From an uncultured Muribaculaceae bacterium (GTDB lineage: Bacteria; Bacteroidota; Bacteroidia; Bacteroidales; Muribaculaceae), in NCBI GenBank assembly GCA_910578385.1, contig CAJTQV010000025.1:1-43720 (forward strand): 43,720 bases of DNA, in the 5' to 3' direction. Below are positions 40,584 through 43,720 of the stretch, one piece after another (the stretch's first letter is position 1; the number at the start of each line of letters is the position of its first letter). The notes under the pieces are model-generated. The model was not told the DNA's origin. It did not search any database and was given only the letters and a program-made list of their open reading frames with translations. The position numbers and the translations under genes were made by a program.

Positions 40584-42878
40584 TTACTTTTTCAACAGAC
40601 CGGAGTCGTTGTCGCCGTTGGAGAACTGAGGCTGGGCGTTATTCCTGTTGCGTCCGAAAGATATGTTCCACGAAAATTCCAGAGCCACGTAGTTCGCTCC
40701 ATCACGAAAACTTGTAATGTTCTCGTAGAAGACCGGAGCATCTTTTACCGTATGTTCGCTCTCCTTGAATGACTTTCCAAACGGCATCTGCCACTTTAGT
40801 CCGACAGAGAGATTACTGATGGGTCTGAATAATGCCATGACATACCAGGTCTCGGCTCTCGGTCGTATCAGCTGGCCTTCCGCAATCTTGCCCGGAAATT
40901 GATAGAAGGCCGCGAAACTCCATTTGTCGAGGTTATATGAAAGAGATGACATCCACTGGAATCTGTGACCATGCCAGCTGTAATCCGCGTTCTCACCCCT
41001 GACATCAGCAAAAATCAGGCGTGTCCAGAAGTATAATCTGTTATTTCCCAACGGCATTACCGAGAAAGTCAGCTGTCCCAACAATTCTCTGTAGCTGTCA
41101 AGATTCACTATCGTCTCCAACATATATTTGTCGGTAGTCAGATACTGGCTGCATATCATGTTCGGAGAATAAAGATATCCGAAATAAGCCGCTCCATTGA
41201 AATATCTGCAGTTGAAGACCGCCTGCAGGTTAGCCTTATGTGAGTCACTTGGACGCAGCAGGGCGTTTCCGTGGTAAACAAGCCTTGTGTCGAGCCATTG
41301 GTCAGTCTCACTAAGCTGCGCTATTGATGGCAGACTTGAGTAATATGAATATTCTGCCGAGAGCGAGAAAGTCCGGCGGGGAACCCATGTAAGCCGGATG
41401 TTCGGTTCAGGAAGAACCTTATTATACTTATTGACCATCAATGTGGTGGCCTCATGCTGATAACCTACGGCCATCTTGGCGTACCAATGGATCTTTTTCC
41501 ATCTTCCCATCCATGTCGCCGCTCCTCCGACGGAGTTTGTTTTCTCATAAAACGGGGTCACGGCATCGACATACCGGCTTCTTTTATACGATTCCCATAA
41601 TGCTATGCCGAAATAGCCCGCCTTCGTTGTCGGGAATTCATACTGAATCTCTGCAAAGACACCATCAAGATTTGTCTTATAGGCGGAATTGTTGTAGACC
41701 ACGGCCTGATTATCGCTTACGGGGAACTCCTGATAAGTTGATCTGTAACGTGTGTCAAAGTGCTGATAGTTGACGTTGGCGAGGATAGTGCCGTATTTAC
41801 CTTTCTCTCCAAGGTATTTCTCGAAATAATTGGTGACGTTATAACGGCTATACTTTGTTTTCAGGTAATTGTAGGCATCAAATTCATAGAGGTTTGATGT
41901 CACTTTCTGGAATGCGTCTCTCCCCTCATCGCTCCAGCCCATGCCGACTTTCAGGTTGTAAAGATAGTTCTGGGACTTGTTGTTCTGAAAAGACAACGAC
42001 AGGTTGTTGTTGTCTTTGTCAAAATTCGAATCCTCTCCTTTCTTTGACTTTTTATACTCCATACCGTCAAATTCATACTCAAGATTTTCATCCAGCCGGT
42101 ATTTTTTGTGGTGGGTATTGTTTCCGGAATATAACAGTGAGAACCTTGAACGCCGGTAATTGTAGTATAACGCGGCATCTTCTTCGCCAATCAAGGGATA
42201 GAATGCCTGGTCTATGTCAAGACCGAAATTACCGCCGGTGAGATTCGATTTCGTCAACACATCGACGACTGTCCTGACTCCCTGGGCTGCGAATCGGGCG
42301 GGAGGATCGCTGTAGACTTCAACCGAGGCGATATCCTCTTTGGAAATTGTCTTCAATTCCGCAACTGTTGCCTCGACACCGTTGAGCAGGAATTTTATGT
42401 TGGAATCACCTTCAAAATATGCGCCACCTGTCGGCAAGACAGTAAGATGAGGAATCTCGTTGAGTGCCTGATAAAAGTTGGTGTAGCGGTTCATGTCGGC
42501 CATGGGAATACGGTACGACATCCTGTTGCCGAGATCCTGGGCGTTGTCGGGAGTAATCACCACTTCGTTTAGAGCGACGGCGGCCTTGATGCTGATTGTG
42601 TCAGACTGCAATGCGGAAATGCGGGTAAAGCTGAAAAGCTGCGGCGAGCAGCCCTCTGCCGAGATTTCAACTGAAGAGAAACCGAAAGCAGGCAGCGCGA
42701 CCCTTCCGCTGTTGGAAATAACAGCACTGCCGATTGAGTCATTTTTCTCATTATATAGTATGCACTTACCGCCCTCCACCGCATTTCCCGGAGGATTGGA
42801 TACGACAACATATTCGCGAGCGGCAGCAGACAGCGAAGTCAAGATAACAATAAGAAGTATGTTTGTTCTCATAGTCAT
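40584..42878 (-). CDS. TonB-receptor-like outer-membrane beta-barrel protein
   Basis: Outer-membrane protein of 764 aa from the OMP beta-barrel group related to TonB receptors. It has a signal peptide, a carboxypeptidase-regulatory-like beta domain (about 20-105), a plug-like part with LNEVVITPDNAQ, FLLNGVEATVAELKTISKEDIASVEVYSDPPARFAAQG and TVVDVLTK, then a long Tyr/Trp/Asn-rich barrel (NNYLYNLKVGMGW, GLKWQMPF) ending LEFSWNISFGRNR plus a short tail. No TonB box was identified with certainty. The neighbouring C39-exporter stub suggests a former peptide secretion or signalling operon. A good promoter is at 43024-43053. Confidence 0.85.
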   Translation of the reverse strand: MTMRTNILLIVILTSLSAAAREYVVVSNPPGNAVEGGKCILYNEKNDSIGSAVISNSGRVALPAFGFSSVEISAEGCSPQLFSFTRISALQSDTISIKAAVALNEVVITPDNAQDLGNRMSYRIPMADMNRYTNFYQALNEIPHLTVLPTGGAYFEGDSNIKFLLNGVEATVAELKTISKEDIASVEVYSDPPARFAAQGVRTVVDVLTKSNLTGGNFGLDIDQAFYPLIGEEDAALYYNYRRSRFSLLYSGNNTHHKKYRLDENLEYEFDGMEYKKSKKGEDSNFDKDNNNLSLSFQNNKSQNYLYNLKVGMGWSDEGRDAFQKVTSNLYEFDAYNYLKTKYSRYNVTNYFEKYLGEKGKYGTILANVNYQHFDTRYRSTYQEFPVSDNQAVVYNNSAYKTNLDGVFAEIQYEFPTTKAGYFGIALWESYKRSRYVDAVTPFYEKTNSVGGAATWMGRWKKIHWYAKMAVGYQHEATTLMVNKYNKVLPEPNIRLTWVPRRTFSLSAEYSYYSSLPSIAQLSETDQWLDTRLVYHGNALLRPSDSHKANLQAVFNCRYFNGAAYFGYLYSPNMICSQYLTTDKYMLETIVNLDSYRELLGQLTFSVMPLGNNRLYFWTRLIFADVRGENADYSWHGHRFQWMSSLSYNLDKWSFAAFYQFPGKIAEGQLIRPRAETWYVMALFRPISNLSVGLKWQMPFGKSFKESEHTVKDAPVFYENITSFRDGANYVALEFSWNISFGRNRNNAQPQFSNGDNDSGLLKK

Positions 42879-43175
42879 AATGTTTGGTTAATACTCAAAT
42901 AACTAATTAAACTTTTTTAATCATTAGATTTTGCAACCATCTTCATGAGTGCCTCTGTACCCATGCTTATGAATTCAGCTTGTTAGGCTTCCGAGATTTT
43001 CGTTAATCTAAGGATTATCGCTCCAAAGTTAATTAATTATTTTTAAATGCAAAATAAAATTAAAAAAAATATTTGCAAATTTTTAAGGAATGGCCCGATT
43101 TTAATATAATGTGTATAAACTGTTAATTTCTGTCGGCGAATGCGCGAAGGCAATTTGCATCGAAAAGATATTAAC
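42879..43175. other. AT-rich non-coding region
   Basis: No supported gene. Apart from the promoter at 43024-43053 it is AT-rich sequence with runs of A and T, typical of a leader and upstream region of a possibly horizontally acquired gene. Confidence 0.6.
43024..43053 (-). promoter_or_regulatory. Promoter of the barrel-protein gene (TTTG-N18-TAACTTTG)
   Basis: On the minus strand TTTG (43050-43053) and TAACTTTG (43024-43031) are spaced by 18 bp, fitting the Bacteroides -33/-7 architecture. The predicted leader is roughly 140 nt. This is the best two-element promoter in the window. Confidence 0.6.
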
Positions 43176-43324
43176 CAAATCCCGGTTTATCGGTATCGAC
43201 TTTGTAGGGACATGCCTTTGGCATGTTGATTGAGGATAATCATGTTTTCAGTACATTAAACGTGGATAACCCAAACATCGCGAAGCGATGTCCCTACAGA
43301 GACAAACCGATAAACCGGGATTTG
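43176..43324. mobile_element. REPIN/MITE-like palindromic element
   Basis: A 149-bp element with perfect 19-bp terminal inverted repeats (CAAATCCCGGTTTATCGGT). A second inverted pair TGTAGGGACAT (43203-43213, 43288-43298) leads into two perfect hairpins, ACATGCC-TTT-GGCATGT (43210-43226) and ACATCGC-GAA-GCGATGT (43275-43291). Two hairpins in opposite orientation inside inverted ends resemble REPINs, which are moved in trans. No transposase is inside, and no clear target duplication was seen. Confidence 0.75.
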
Positions 43325-43422
43325 AATCTTGAAAGGTTTGCTTGATGTTTACTTGTGAAAACTTGAATTTGGTAATATGATGATATTTTTGTAATTTAGC
43401 GGTGAATAAAAAGAGTTGACGG

Positions 43423-43720
43423 ATGGGAAAAGAAACTTTCATGAATCTGATGACCGACTTCGCTTTCAAAAAGCTCTTCGGTGAACCTGCAAACAAAAGA
43501 ATCCTGCTGAGATTTCTCAACATCCTCTTCGCGCCCGAGGGCAAGGAGGTCAAAGACGTGACCTTCCTTGATACGGAAGTCTTGCCGGAAGGACCCGACG
43601 GGAAAAGGATTCTGTACGACATATACTGCGTCTCAGCAGGGGAAAAGGAGCATATCATCGTGGAGATGCAGCAGGTCTACCACGATTTCTTTGAAAACCG
43701 GACGGTGTTCTACTCATCCA
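43423..43720 (+). CDS. Rpn-family PD-(D/E)XK nuclease/transposase-like, 5' part
   Basis: The first 99 codons of a gene that runs off the window. The start MGKETFMNLMTDFAFKKLFG and the segment ILLRFLNILF are typical of Rpn-family (PF12784-like) proteins, recombination-promoting DNases often labelled as putative transposases. The nuclease core is visible as Asp in ILYDIYC and Glu in IIVEMQQ, followed by FFENRTVFYSS. It begins 99 bp after the REPIN-like element. Intactness beyond residue 99 cannot be judged. Confidence 0.85.
   Translation, partial: MGKETFMNLMTDFAFKKLFGEPANKRILLRFLNILFAPEGKEVKDVTFLDTEVLPEGPDGKRILYDIYCVSAGEKEHIIVEMQQVYHDFFENRTVFYSS

Noticed and set aside
43248..43658. Minus-strand frame of 136 codons at the window end
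   Set aside because: It is antisense to the Rpn-type gene, whose conserved motifs read on the plus strand.

Overview
The window looks like a chromosomal segment of a Bacteroidota bacterium, most likely order Bacteroidales and plausibly Muribaculaceae. The signs are a SusC/SusD pair, promoters that fit the Bacteroides -7 pattern TAnnTTTG, a Bacteroidetes-type tyrosine recombinase remnant, and a large aryl-polyene/flexirubin-like cluster. The family-level placement is inference. No tRNA, rRNA or CRISPR array was seen.

Region 1 (1-3128): rmuC on the plus strand faces a CobW-type G3E GTPase with a long histidine-rich loop. The two 3' ends are separated by a tract of 9-bp tandem repeats.

Region 2 (3165-28078, minus strand, read from 28078 down): about 26 tightly packed genes, many joined by ATGA stop/start overlaps, form an aryl-polyene/flexirubin-like pathway. 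An aromatic amino acid ammonia-lyase and a PaaK-like ligase fit starter supply. Three complete ketosynthases, two ketosynthase-like proteins lacking the cysteine, two acyl carrier proteins, a FabG reductase, two hotdog dehydratases and a thioesterase fit chain building. A methyltransferase and two CrtI-like FAD enzymes fit tailoring. A GT2-acyltransferase fusion and an LpxL-like acyltransferase fit attachment to a lipid. LolA-like, DMT and MMPL proteins fit export. Three envelope proteins (one barrel, two secreted) sit inside the operon. The exporter and the GT2-acyltransferase share a related C-terminal tail. A divergent secreted esterase-like gene (28344) lies upstream.

Region 3 (29124-30329): a decayed mobile element of about 1.2 kb with perfect 32-bp terminal inverted repeats and a 6-bp target duplication. 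It carries fragments of dinD and of a tyrosine recombinase. It separates two convergent genes whose stop codons appear to have overlapped before insertion.

Region 4 (30326-40333, minus strand): SusC, SusD, a surface-type lipoprotein, an M16 metallopeptidase and a ChaN-like protein, possibly a peptide or haem-peptide uptake locus. Heptamer CCTAAAA tracts and another 9-bp tract lie at gene ends.

Region 5 (40407-43720): a barrel receptor followed by a truncated C39-peptidase stub, then an AT-rich region with a good promoter, a REPIN-like palindromic element, and the 5' part of an Rpn/PD-(D/E)XK nuclease gene that runs off the window.
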